A stretch of DNA of 64,000 nt, taken from a virus. The stretch spans positions 54,180 to 118,179 of the IMG/VR virus record IMGVR_UViG_3300031616_000001. One strand, written 5' to 3'. Positions 7,936 through 13,814 of this stretch are shown here, piece by piece; the stretch's first letter is position 1; every line of letters begins with the position of its first letter. The notes beneath the pieces are model-generated. The model saw nothing but the letters and a program-made list of their open reading frames with translations, had not been told where the DNA came from and ran no database searches. The translations under genes were made by a program, and so were the position numbers.

Positions 7936-8474
7936 TTGATTCGCGTGATCTGCCAGAAGAGTGGCGACCGATTGCTGGATTAGAAGGCTTCTATTCCGTT
8001 AGCAGTTGGGGACGGGTTCGCGCCGAGTGCCGACAAGTGTCGGGAAAGCTAGGAAGCATTCGAACCCTGCCACAACGCATCATGGCTACGTCTTCTATTG
8101 ACAGCAGTGGCTATCCGCACCTCAGCTTGTCCAGAGACCGGAAGAGGGTATTTCGGAAGGTTCACATCCTTGTCGCGCATGCCTTCAATGGACCGCGGCC
8201 GACAGGACTCCAGGTCGCGCACAACGATGGAATTCCGGTCCATGCGCATGCTTCGAATCTTCGATACGACACGCCGGTTGGCAATCAAGCAGATCGTCTC
8301 ATCCATGGAACCGCACCCCATGGCAACGCTACGAATCGTGCGAGGCTAGAAGCGGCACAGATAGAGGCGATCCGCAGAGACCCGCGATCAGAGCGAAAGA
8401 TCGCAGCGGAACTGGGCGTAAACCACAGCACGATTGGTGCAGTGAAGAGGGGGACATCATGGTTCTACATCTGA
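7932..8474 (+). CDS. Homing endonuclease, NUMOD4-HNH type
   Basis: TTG start overlapping the previous stop, 180 aa. The N-terminus is a NUMOD4 DNA-binding motif (EEWRPIAGLEGFYSVSSWGRV). The HNH-like nuclease core follows (VHILVAHAFNGPRP, then VAHNDGIPVHAHASNLRYDT). The C-terminus is a helix-turn-helix (ERKIAAELGVNHSTIGAVKRG). This is the common free-standing phage homing endonuclease design, which cuts a homologous site and copies itself by repair. The gene is more AT-rich and less tightly packed than its neighbours, consistent with recent insertion into the operon. Confidence 0.88.
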   Translation: MIDSRDLPEEWRPIAGLEGFYSVSSWGRVRAECRQVSGKLGSIRTLPQRIMATSSIDSSGYPHLSLSRDRKRVFRKVHILVAHAFNGPRPTGLQVAHNDGIPVHAHASNLRYDTPVGNQADRLIHGTAPHGNATNRARLEAAQIEAIRRDPRSERKIAAELGVNHSTIGAVKRGTSWFYI

Positions 8475-8914
8475 AAGCTGCTGCCATCGCTAGTCCGACA
8501 TTGTTGAAGCGCACAGTGCGCCCAATGGAACATAGGCGTGTTGCTCTTCGAGCCTTCACTGCACTTGCCGAAATCTGCAATGGAACGGCGAGAACGGAAG
8601 AGATCATTGATCTATGCGATTCGATCAATGTTGTCGAAGCGCTTGTGACCATTGGCAAGTGCGACGATGATTCGGCTCCCGAGCACATTCTCAAAGCGAT
8701 GGACGGCGTCCGCGTGGCGGTCAAGTGTCCGTCCGGAATGATGCGCATGGGTCAGGCTTCGACGTTCTCGATGCGTCACATCGTGACCCTGCATGACTTG
8801 GCTGTGGGCCGGCTAAGTCAGGGCACATTGTTCGAGGCATGGCAACTGGTGATGGACAAGATCGCCGATCCAGCGGCCAACGAATCTACTGGTCTCTTCG
8901 TGGTCCACGCGTGA
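8459..8914 (+). CDS. Hypothetical protein (151 aa)
   Basis: ATG at 8459, overlapping the end of the homing endonuclease gene. Helical, with segments ALRAFTALAEICNG and IIDLCDSINVVEALV and a C-terminal helix GTLFEAWQLVMDKIA. No family recognised. The stop overlaps a GTG start downstream. Confidence 0.55.
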   Translation: MVLHLKAAAIASPTLLKRTVRPMEHRRVALRAFTALAEICNGTARTEEIIDLCDSINVVEALVTIGKCDDDSAPEHILKAMDGVRVAVKCPSGMMRMGQASTFSMRHIVTLHDLAVGRLSQGTLFEAWQLVMDKIADPAANESTGLFVVHA

Positions 8915-9153
8915 CGTGCGCGCATTGCATCGCTGCTTCCGCGGATCCTCACCACGGGCGGTCGAACGCCGGATGCCGGGGCTGCCAAGCGCGGCGCCTC
9001 GCACTGTCTCCGCATGCATTCGCCGCGCTGGCCGGCGCGCCGGAGCAGCTGCAGGCGGACATCGCGGAGATCTGGGGGGACGACTACAAGGCGGGCCGCG
9101 CCGAGGTTTGGAAGTGGATCGAGTTGATGCGCCAGAAACCGGGTAGCGGATAG
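8911..9153 (+). CDS. Small Cys-pair protein (80 aa)
   Basis: GTG 8911 is preferred over an upstream ATG at 8839 because it couples to the previous stop (GTGA) and starts at the conserved-looking part. Two Cys pairs (TCAHC, then GCRGCQARR) about 18 residues apart form a likely zinc ribbon. A helical tail (DDYKAGRAEVWKWIELMRQ) follows. Probably a small nucleic-acid-binding protein. It is the last gene before a strong hairpin. Confidence 0.6.
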   Translation: MTCAHCIAASADPHHGRSNAGCRGCQARRLALSPHAFAALAGAPEQLQADIAEIWGDDYKAGRAEVWKWIELMRQKPGSG

Positions 9154-9157
9154 CGAA

Positions 9158-9190
9158 GCGCCCCGCGACAGATGAACTGTCGCAGGGCGC
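9158..9190 (+). terminator. Strong hairpin after the early operon
   Basis: GCGCCCCGCGACAG (9158-9171) pairs with CTGTCGCAGGGCGC (9177-9190), 13 pairs around one C-A mismatch and a five-base loop. It lacks a clear T-run, so it may be a factor-dependent or partial terminator, an mRNA-stabilising hairpin, or an antitermination site. It separates the early operon from the next gene. Confidence 0.55.
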
Positions 9191-9242
9191 TGGTCTGACG
9201 TGAAAAGCGAGGTGAGATGCGCATTCTACGTTGGAGACAAAG

Positions 9243-9881
9243 ATGAACCTCGGCGACAACACAGACCCGGTCTTCAAGACCGTGGGGCAGGCCTTGTACT
9301 TGGCATACGTGATGGAGGTGACTCCGGCGTCGACGCCGAGCCCGACGGAGACGCTCATCAGAGACTTGATGAAGCAGCGCTACGGCGAGGCGCCGGTGCC
9401 GCAGGCCGAGCGCAGCATCAACATGGGTGGCATGAACCCGCAGGAACTGCGCGCGCAATGCGCGCTGATCCGCGCGAGCGTTGCCGATCACCTAGCCGGC
9501 CAGGAGCGCGACACGATCTGCTCGCGCTTCGGCCACCAGATGACGCGAGCCGTGGGCGTGCGCAATCTTCGCGATCACTACGGCAGCCTGTGCAACACCC
9601 AGCACCAGGAAGCCGTGCTCGGATTGATCTGGGCGATATACGCGCCCGGGATTCGGCAGTTCCCCGGTGAGAATCCGCGCGCCTTCAATCTGCGGCGCAA
9701 GAAGCGCGAGAACGAATGGTCGGTACGTGGCATGGAGCGCGTCTACGGCATCGGCCGAAGCGTACTGCGGCGCGATCAGGACATGCTGCGCAAGCTGCTT
9801 AACGCCGTCGAGATGCAGGCGCAGTCGAAGCTGGAGGACCTGTTCACGCGGACCGGACTGATCGGCGATCCCAACGCTTAG
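9243..9881 (+). CDS. Hypothetical regulator-like protein (212 aa)
   Basis: ATG 9243 is chosen because GGAG (9233-9236) sits six bases ahead; a TTG at 9231 overlaps that site and is unlikely. The protein has a helical N-terminus (FKTVGQALYLAYVMEV), a central RNLRDHYGS/CNTQHQEAVLG segment, and a C-terminal helix-turn-helix-like region (NEWSVRGMERVYGIGRSVLRR) followed by an amphipathic helix. Position and basic C-terminus suggest a late-gene activator or antiterminator of the Q type. That is inference; no family signature was recognised. Confidence 0.6.
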   Translation: MNLGDNTDPVFKTVGQALYLAYVMEVTPASTPSPTETLIRDLMKQRYGEAPVPQAERSINMGGMNPQELRAQCALIRASVADHLAGQERDTICSRFGHQMTRAVGVRNLRDHYGSLCNTQHQEAVLGLIWAIYAPGIRQFPGENPRAFNLRRKKRENEWSVRGMERVYGIGRSVLRRDQDMLRKLLNAVEMQAQSKLEDLFTRTGLIGDPNA

Positions 9882-9909
9882 CGTGCGCAAAAGAAAACAT
9901 TAGCAATGC

Positions 9910-9939
9910 TTGACTCGTGCGCTCCTGTTGTGGTGCAAT
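9910..9939 (+). promoter_or_regulatory. Putative sigma70 promoter for the RNA array
   Basis: TTGACT (9910-9915) and TGCAAT (9934-9939) are spaced by 18 bases. The predicted start, about 6-8 bases downstream, coincides with the 5' edge of RNA unit 1 (9944). The nine-base motif AGCAATGCT (9902-9910) abuts the -35 box and recurs at two other putative promoters in the window. Confidence 0.6.
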
Positions 9940-9943
9940 TCGC

Positions 9944-10074
9944 TTCCCGATCAATGACGTGCTTTACATGTAGCTCATCTGGTAGAGCAAAAGCCTAAAA
10001 AGCTTTGGGTAGCTGGTTCGATTCCAGTCGTCGCCGCGCAAGCGGTGGTCAAACGCACATCGACTCATCGGGAA
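9944..10074 (+). ncRNA. Y-RNA-like RNA, unit 1 (tRNA-like core)
   Basis: Outer stem TTCCCGAT (9944-9951) with ATCGGGAA (10067-10074), 8 perfect pairs. Internal loop CAAT against GACTC (10062-10066). Inner stem GACGTGC (9956-9962) with GCACATC (10055-10061), one mismatch. Then the family motif TACATG (9965-9970). The core is tRNA-like: a D-arm with GG in the loop (9973-9988), an anticodon-like arm with seven-base loop CTAAAAA (9990-10006), and a T-arm with loop TTCGATT (10012-10028). A GCAA-capped hairpin (10032-10047) follows where an acceptor would be. The bases in front of the D-arm do not pair with those after the T-arm, so this is not an ordinary tRNA. Ends in a T-rich tail. Probable Ro60 ligand by context. 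Confidence 0.8.
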
Positions 10075-10106
10075 CTGAATTTCAACGCCAGCGGAGGACC
10101 TTGAAC

Positions 10107-10283
10107 ATGCTGCACTACGCCGTCGTCTTTCTCGTCGTCGCGCTCATCTCCGCGATGTTCGGCTTTGCCGGCATCGCAGGCACGGCGGCCCTCGTCGCAA
10201 AGGGGCTGTTCGTCGTGTTCGCGGTTCTCGCGCTCGTGGCGTTTCTCATGGGCCTGCTCGCAGCAGACCGAGACAAGAGTTAA
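10107..10283 (+). CDS. DUF1328 small inner-membrane protein (YtjA-like)
   Basis: ATG 10107 follows GGAGG (10093-10097) with a nine-base spacer. The 58-residue protein ([19 protein letters not shown] and onward) is two hydrophobic helices with the Gly-rich [18 protein letters not shown] pattern of DUF1328, a small membrane protein family widespread in proteobacteria. Its function is unknown in cells too. It lies between RNA units 1 and 2, so it was either inserted into the array or is part of the module. Confidence 0.75.
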   Translation: MLHYAVVFLVVALISAMFGFAGIAGTAALVAKGLFVVFAVLALVAFLMGLLAADRDKS

Positions 10284-10288
10284 AGAGT

Positions 10289-10361
10289 TTCCTGACACGG
10301 CCGGGCATACACGACCTTGCAAAGACCGTCCCGAAAGGGATTGCTCGGCGACTCTCAGGAA
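10289..10361 (+). ncRNA. Y-RNA-like RNA, unit 2 (short core)
   Basis: Same plan as unit 1. Outer stem TTCCTGA (10289-10295) with TCAGGAA (10355-10361). Internal loop CACG against GACTC (10350-10354). Inner stem GCCGGGCA (10300-10307) with TGCTCGGC (10342-10349), one G-T pair. Then TACACG (10308-10313). The core is only 34 bases and holds a hairpin capped by a GAAA tetraloop (TCCC/GGGA, 10329-10340) with no tRNA-like arms. The tail TCTAGTTTT (to 10370) matches the other units. It begins five bases after the DUF1328 stop. Confidence 0.75.
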
Positions 10362-10379
10362 TCTAGTTTTGAAGGGTTC

Positions 10380-10469
10380 GTGGCCACTGATCGGCCTACA
10401 TGCTTTTGGCGCACGGAAGCGGGCCGCCTAGCGCGGTAGCGCACGAACGAAAGCCGATCGACTCGCCAC
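10380..10469 (+). ncRNA. Y-RNA-like RNA, unit 3
   Basis: Outer stem GTGGC (10380-10384) with GCCAC (10465-10469). Internal loop CACT against GACTC (10460-10464). Inner stem GATCGGC (10389-10395) with GCCGATC (10453-10459), all perfect. Motif TACATG at 10397-10402. The core has a D-arm-like hairpin with GGTA loop (GCGC/GCGC, 10431-10442) but no recognisable T-arm. Tail ACAGTTTTC (10470-10478) abuts unit 4, so the two units are directly tandem. Confidence 0.75.
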
Positions 10470-10478
10470 ACAGTTTTC

Positions 10479-10600
10479 GTGACTACTGGAATGGCTACAC
10501 GCCTTTTAAGCGGGTTGTCGCAAGTTCGAATCTTGCCGTTCGGTGAAAGCTGAACGTAGCTCAGCGGTAGAGCACCTAAATATCCATTCCGACTCGTCAC
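10479..10600 (+). ncRNA. Y-RNA-like RNA, unit 4 (circularly permuted tRNA-like core)
   Basis: Outer stem GTGAC (10479-10483) with GTCAC (10596-10600). Internal loop TACT against GACTC (10591-10595). Inner stem GGAATGG (10488-10494) with CCATTCC (10584-10590). Motif TACACG (10496-10501). The core is a tRNA in permuted order: anticodon-like arm with loop CTTTTAA (10503-10509), then T-arm GCAAG/CTTGC with loop TTCGAAT (10520-10536). Next comes acceptor 3' strand CGTTCGG (10537-10543), a six-base loop, acceptor 5' strand CTGAACG (10550-10556, seven pairs with one G-T), and last the D-arm GCTC/GAGC (10559-10573). The natural ends lie between D and anticodon arms, where the Ro60-type stem joins. 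Tail ACATAGTTTTC. Confidence 0.85.
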
Positions 10601-10616
10601 ACATAGTTTTCAGAGT

Positions 10617-10752
10617 TGCCGCGCACTGTATCTGCATACACGCATCAGAGGAATAGCTCAGCTGGTTAGAGCATCGGGGTCAACCCCGAGGTCGTCGGTT
10701 CGAACCCGACTTCCCCTACCAACCGCAAGGACAGCAGATCGATTTCGCGGCA
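10617..10752 (+). ncRNA. Y-RNA-like RNA, unit 5 (contains a whole tRNA-like module)
   Basis: Outer stem TGCCGCG (10617-10623) with CGCGGCA (10746-10752). Internal loop CACT against GATTT (10741-10745; the other units have GACTC). Inner stem G-ATCTGC (10628-10635, one bulged T) with GCAGATC (10734-10740). Motif TACACG (10637-10642). The core holds a complete, non-permuted tRNA-like module with an encoded CCA. Tail TCAATTTTT. The rsr start codon follows 27 bases after the outer stem, so the array and rsr may share a transcript. Confidence 0.75.
10647..10721 (+). tRNA. tRNA-like gene with encoded CCA and six-base anticodon loop
   Basis: Acceptor AGAGGAA/TTCCCCT (one A-C mismatch at pair 3), D-arm GCTC/GAGC with GG in the loop, T-arm GTCGG/CCGAC with loop TTCGAAC, discriminator A and CCA (10719-10721). 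The anticodon arm is abnormal: five pairs TCGGG/CCCGA leave only a six-base loop, GTCAAC. No standard anticodon position can be assigned. It is therefore more likely a tRNA mimic or a damaged tRNA than a decoder. It is nested inside RNA unit 5. Confidence 0.6.
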
Positions 10753-10779
10753 TCAATTTTTCGACAGAGGAGAGCACAC

Positions 10780-12246
10780 ATGGAATCTGGACTCACGCGC
10801 AACCGCGTCATCAGCGAACTCACCCGCAGCCCGCACGGCGACCTCGCGCAGTACGCGCCGATTGGCCTGCAGGCGGCCGCTGAGGATCCGAACTTCTTTG
10901 CTCACCTCGTCGCCTGGAACGCCCGCAAGGGCCAGATCCGCGACGCCAAGGTCGCGCTTCCCGTGCTTGCGCTGACGGCTGCCGCGCTGCGGGATGACGT
11001 CGAGCTGCGCGACAACGCGATCGCGCACATCGTCAGCCTGGATCCGCGCAACCTCGTGCGCGCCGTGCGCTTTGCGAAGTCGCAGCCCGTGCAGGAGCGT
11101 CGCCGCGTCTCGCGCGCCGTCGAGCAGTACCTGCGCGAGCGCGAAGCCAACCCCGGCCGCTTCGAGCGCGCCGCGCTGCAGCACCGCGCCTCCATGAAGG
11201 AACTCTACGCGCTGCTGCACATCAAGCCCGGCGAGTACGCGCAGAAGGTGCTCTTTGACGGCGCAAAGGTCGGCGTGTTCGCCGACGTCACACGCCTCAA
11301 GGACCTGGATCCCACGGAAGCCGCGGGCTTGATCATGCGCAAGCGCATCCCGTTCCTGACGGCGATGGGCGCGCTCGGCGTGAAGTCGAAGGACCCGGCC
11401 GTCGTGCAGGCGCTGATCGCCGCCATGACGCCGACGGAACTCGTGACGAACGCGAAGATGCTCGAGCGCCTCGGCGTGAAGACCGACCCAGCGCTACGCG
11501 CTGCCTTCGATGCTGGCCTGATGAAGGCGGCCGACTCCGGCGCGTCCACGCTGAAGACCACGCGCGCCGCTGACGCCATCGGCGGGTCGACGGGCGAGAA
11601 GCTTCGCGGCGTGCAGGAGAAACAGATCGACAAGATCGCCGTCGAAGGCGACTGGTTGATCCTGGCCGACAAGTCGCCTTCGATGCGTGATTCCCTGGAT
11701 GTCGGCCGCAAGATCGCCGACGTGCTCGCGCGCGCCGCGAAGGGCGACGTGCACCTCGTGTGGTTCGACTCGGGGCCGACGTACTTCAACGTCACCGGCA
11801 AAACGTACGACGAGATCATGGAGCTGACGAAGCGCATCACCGTGAGCGGTGGCACGGACATCGGCATTGGCCTCGAATACGCGCTCGAGAAGAAGCTCAT
11901 CGTCGACGGCATTGCAGTCGTCTCGGACGGCGGCGACGGCCGTGCCGGTGGCTTCAGCCGGGCGTATCAGAAGTACAGCGACTTCGCCGGCAAGGACGTG
12001 CCGGTGTACTTCTACAAGCTCGCCGGCGACCCCGACACGTTCACGGATCGCGTGGTGGCCGATGGGATCTCCATGCAGGCCTTCGACCTGCGTGGCGGCG
12101 TGGACTTCTACTCACTGCCTGCTGTCGTGACCACGATGCGCACCAATCGCTTCGGGCTGGCCGAGGAGATCCTCGAGATGCCGCTGCTGCGACTGGCCGA
12201 CGTGCTGCGCAGCAATGTGGTTGCCGCAGAGTTGGTGGCGGCCTGA
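10780..12246 (+). CDS. rsr: Ro60/TROVE domain protein (Rsr)
   Basis: ATG 10780 with AGGAG (10767-10771) upstream; 488 aa. The first about 270 residues are helical repeats with TROVE-like segments (RNRVISELTRSPHG, FFAHLVAWNARKGQIRDAK, ALQHRASMKELYALLHIKP). About 290-440 is a von Willebrand A fold with an intact metal site: DKSPS near residue 297, SGGTDIG near 356 and VSDGGDG near 380. Ro60 proteins form a ring that binds misfolded RNA ends and, on the outside, Y RNAs. Bacterial Rsr works with nucleases such as PNPase in RNA decay and stress survival. The five structured RNAs directly upstream are the obvious partners. Confidence 0.92.
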   Translation: MESGLTRNRVISELTRSPHGDLAQYAPIGLQAAAEDPNFFAHLVAWNARKGQIRDAKVALPVLALTAAALRDDVELRDNAIAHIVSLDPRNLVRAVRFAKSQPVQERRRVSRAVEQYLREREANPGRFERAALQHRASMKELYALLHIKPGEYAQKVLFDGAKVGVFADVTRLKDLDPTEAAGLIMRKRIPFLTAMGALGVKSKDPAVVQALIAAMTPTELVTNAKMLERLGVKTDPALRAAFDAGLMKAADSGASTLKTTRAADAIGGSTGEKLRGVQEKQIDKIAVEGDWLILADKSPSMRDSLDVGRKIADVLARAAKGDVHLVWFDSGPTYFNVTGKTYDEIMELTKRITVSGGTDIGIGLEYALEKKLIVDGIAVVSDGGDGRAGGFSRAYQKYSDFAGKDVPVYFYKLAGDPDTFTDRVVADGISMQAFDLRGGVDFYSLPAVVTTMRTNRFGLAEEILEMPLLRLADVLRSNVVAAELVAA

Positions 12247-12311
12247 TGCCGATGACGGGTCAACTCAGCGACCCGCAGAAGATGCGCGAGTTCATCAACG
12301 GCTTCAACTGA
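12246..12311 (+). CDS. Possible 21-residue peptide coupled to rsr
   Basis: ATG overlaps the rsr stop (TGATG) and runs to TGA 12309-12311. The peptide MPMTGQLSDPQKMREFINGFN has no recognised family. Its only support is translational coupling, so it may equally be non-coding. Confidence 0.3.
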   Translation: MPMTGQLSDPQKMREFINGFN

Positions 12312-12336
12312 AGCTGCAACCAGAGAGGAAAGAGGA

Positions 12337-12639
12337 ATGTATCTGCAGCAACTCAAGAATCTAAACGTCGAGCGCATCGACGTCGACGAGGCGATCGCGA
12401 TGGCTACCTGGGCGCGTGCGTCGGCGAACGGCTACGACCACTACGGTGTGACGCCGCCGGCCTGGTTGACCGCCGCGATCGAGACGCTCGACGCCGAGAT
12501 CAACCGCCGCCGCCGCGACATCCTGGTCGCACGCAAGCGTGAGATCGAGGCGAACCTGACGCAGCTCCGCACCCGCGAGGAACGGCGTCACGACGCCGAG
12601 GCCGAGCTGGCGCGTCTCAACGATGCCCTCGGCAAGTAA
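12337..12639 (+). CDS. Hypothetical coiled-coil protein (100 aa)
   Basis: ATG 12337 follows GAGAGGAAAGAGG, a good ribosome site. The N-terminal half (VDEAIAMATWARASANGYD) may be a small domain. From about residue 45 it is a charged helix (LDAEINRRRRDILVARKRE, then ERRHDAEAELARLND), a likely coiled coil. No family recognised. It sits between rsr and the RlaP-like gene, so a role in the RNA module is possible. Confidence 0.6.
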   Translation: MYLQQLKNLNVERIDVDEAIAMATWARASANGYDHYGVTPPAWLTAAIETLDAEINRRRRDILVARKREIEANLTQLRTREERRHDAEAELARLNDALGK

Positions 12640-12778
12640 GCCAAAACAGGCCACCCCGAAAGAGGTGGCCTGTTTGCATTGCGCCTATCGCTGGCTGCCG
12701 CGCATCACCGGCCGGCAAGCCAAGTGCCCGCAGTGCCAGTCGCGCAAGTGGGACCAGAAGCCGAAGGCAAAACGATGA
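12623..12778 (+). CDS. Small zinc-ribbon protein (51 aa)
   Basis: ATG 12623 lies inside the end of the previous gene, and the TGA (12776-12778) overlaps the ATG of the RlaP-like gene as ATGA. The protein has two Cys pairs, VACLHCAYRW and AKCPQCQSRKW, 18 residues apart, followed by a Lys-rich tail (KPKAKR). This is a classical zinc ribbon. Coupling to the nucleotidyltransferase suggests it is an RNA-binding accessory or a regulator of it. Confidence 0.65.
   Translation: MPSASKPKQATPKEVACLHCAYRWLPRITGRQAKCPQCQSRKWDQKPKAKR
12644..12675 (+). terminator. Bidirectional hairpin
   Basis: AAACAGGCCACC (12644-12655) pairs perfectly with GGTGGCCTGTTT (12664-12675) around the loop CCGAAAGA. It starts five bases after the stop of the coiled-coil gene and has a short T-run, so it could attenuate transcription. 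It lies within the small zinc-ribbon frame, so partial read-through into the nucleotidyltransferase is expected. Confidence 0.6.
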
Positions 12779-13530
12779 AGACCACCATCCTCGAAGCCGT
12801 TGTTGGCTCGACGGTTCACGGTACCGCGGTGAACGATGGTCTCGAGGACCTTGACCTCATGGCCGTCGTCGTCGAAGACCAGAAGACCTTTGCAGGCTTC
12901 AATGCAGCCGACACGTGGGTCAGCCGAACCAAGCCGGTTGGCGTGCGCTCCGAGGCTGGCGATGTGGATCATGTGGCGTATGGTCTGCGCAAGTACCTGA
13001 GCCTGGCACTCAAGGGAAACCCGTCGATCCTGCTTGCGCTCTTCGTGCCCGGAGAGCACGTGCGGGAGATCACACTGTACGGCCACGCCTTGCGCGCGCT
13101 GGCGCCACAGATCGTCAGCAAACAGGCCTACATGCCATTCCGAGGCTACATGCGTCAGCAGCATGAGCGCCTTCTGGGACTTCGCGGCCAGCGCAACATC
13201 ACCCGTCCCGAGCTGGTCGACAAGTACGGCTATGACACGAAGTATGCCGGCCACGTTGTGCGGCTCGGGCTGCAAGGCGAAGAGTTGCTGCAGACTGGCA
13301 GGATCTCGCTACCCATGCGCGACGCCGATCGCCAGCTCGTGCTCAAGGTGCGAACTGGCGGCTTCTCGCTTGCCGAGGCATCGACGCAGATCATCGACGC
13401 TGAGCGGCGGCTGGATGCTGCCTATGCGGCGTCGACATTGCCAGATCGGCCGAACTCGGAATTGGTCGAGCGCTGGATGCTGAAAACCTACCTGCAGCAC
13501 TGGTCGGAAGAATGGAGGATAGGCGGATGA
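12775..13530 (+). CDS. DNA polymerase beta-type nucleotidyltransferase, RlaP-like RNA repair family
   Basis: ATG 12775 overlaps the zinc-ribbon stop; 251 aa. The N-terminus has the nucleotidyltransferase signature: VGSTVHG (residues 10-16), then DLDLM (26-30) with the two catalytic Asp, and a later Asp in VDHVAYG. The C-terminal half (SKQAYMPFRGYMRQQHERL, YGYDTKYAGHVVRL) is the helical domain typical of RlaP-type proteins. That family is linked to RNA repair gene sets with Ro60 and RNA ligases. It probably adds nucleotides to or seals damaged RNA ends. No RtcB ligase is visible. Proximity to rsr supports one module. Confidence 0.8.
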   Translation: MKTTILEAVVGSTVHGTAVNDGLEDLDLMAVVVEDQKTFAGFNAADTWVSRTKPVGVRSEAGDVDHVAYGLRKYLSLALKGNPSILLALFVPGEHVREITLYGHALRALAPQIVSKQAYMPFRGYMRQQHERLLGLRGQRNITRPELVDKYGYDTKYAGHVVRLGLQGEELLQTGRISLPMRDADRQLVLKVRTGGFSLAEASTQIIDAERRLDAAYAASTLPDRPNSELVERWMLKTYLQHWSEEWRIGG

Positions 13531-13814
13531 CCTTCGAGCGCCACCGCTTCATGACCAACGCCGACGACTTCAGGCCCGTCAAGTTTCCGCCTCCCGGTCC
13601 CTACTGGTGCAGCGGCTACCGCTTCGACGACGACGAGCCACGGAACAATCACGCTATCGTCATCGCGATCCTGCCGAAGGACGAGCCGCTCGCCACATGG
13701 TGGCCTGACGCCGAAGACGTCGAGACCACCGAAATCGACGTCATCACATTCACCGAACGCTTCCCGCGGCCCACATGGTGGCAGCCGCAACTCACCGTGG
13801 TGCCTCCGACATGA
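13527..13814 (+). CDS. Hypothetical protein (95 aa)
   Basis: ATGA-coupled to the nucleotidyltransferase gene and to the next gene. Begins MTFERHRFMTNADDF. Rich in Pro and Trp (PPPGPYWCSGYRFDDDE, PRPTWWQPQLTVVPPT). No family recognised. Being coupled to the RNA repair gene it may belong to that module. Confidence 0.55.
   Translation: MTFERHRFMTNADDFRPVKFPPPGPYWCSGYRFDDDEPRNNHAIVIAILPKDEPLATWWPDAEDVETTEIDVITFTERFPRPTWWQPQLTVVPPT

Noticed and set aside
9965-10036. An ordinary tRNA-Phe (AAA loop) gene at unit 1
   Set aside because: D-, anticodon- and T-arms are good, but the bases before the D-arm do not pair with those after the T-arm. The whole is enclosed by the array's outer and inner stems, so it is a tRNA-like module, not a tRNA.
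10355-10600. 81-codon minus-strand frame across RNA units 2-4
   Set aside because: It lies opposite the structured RNAs, has no ribosome site and no protein-like pattern; it is an incidental open frame.
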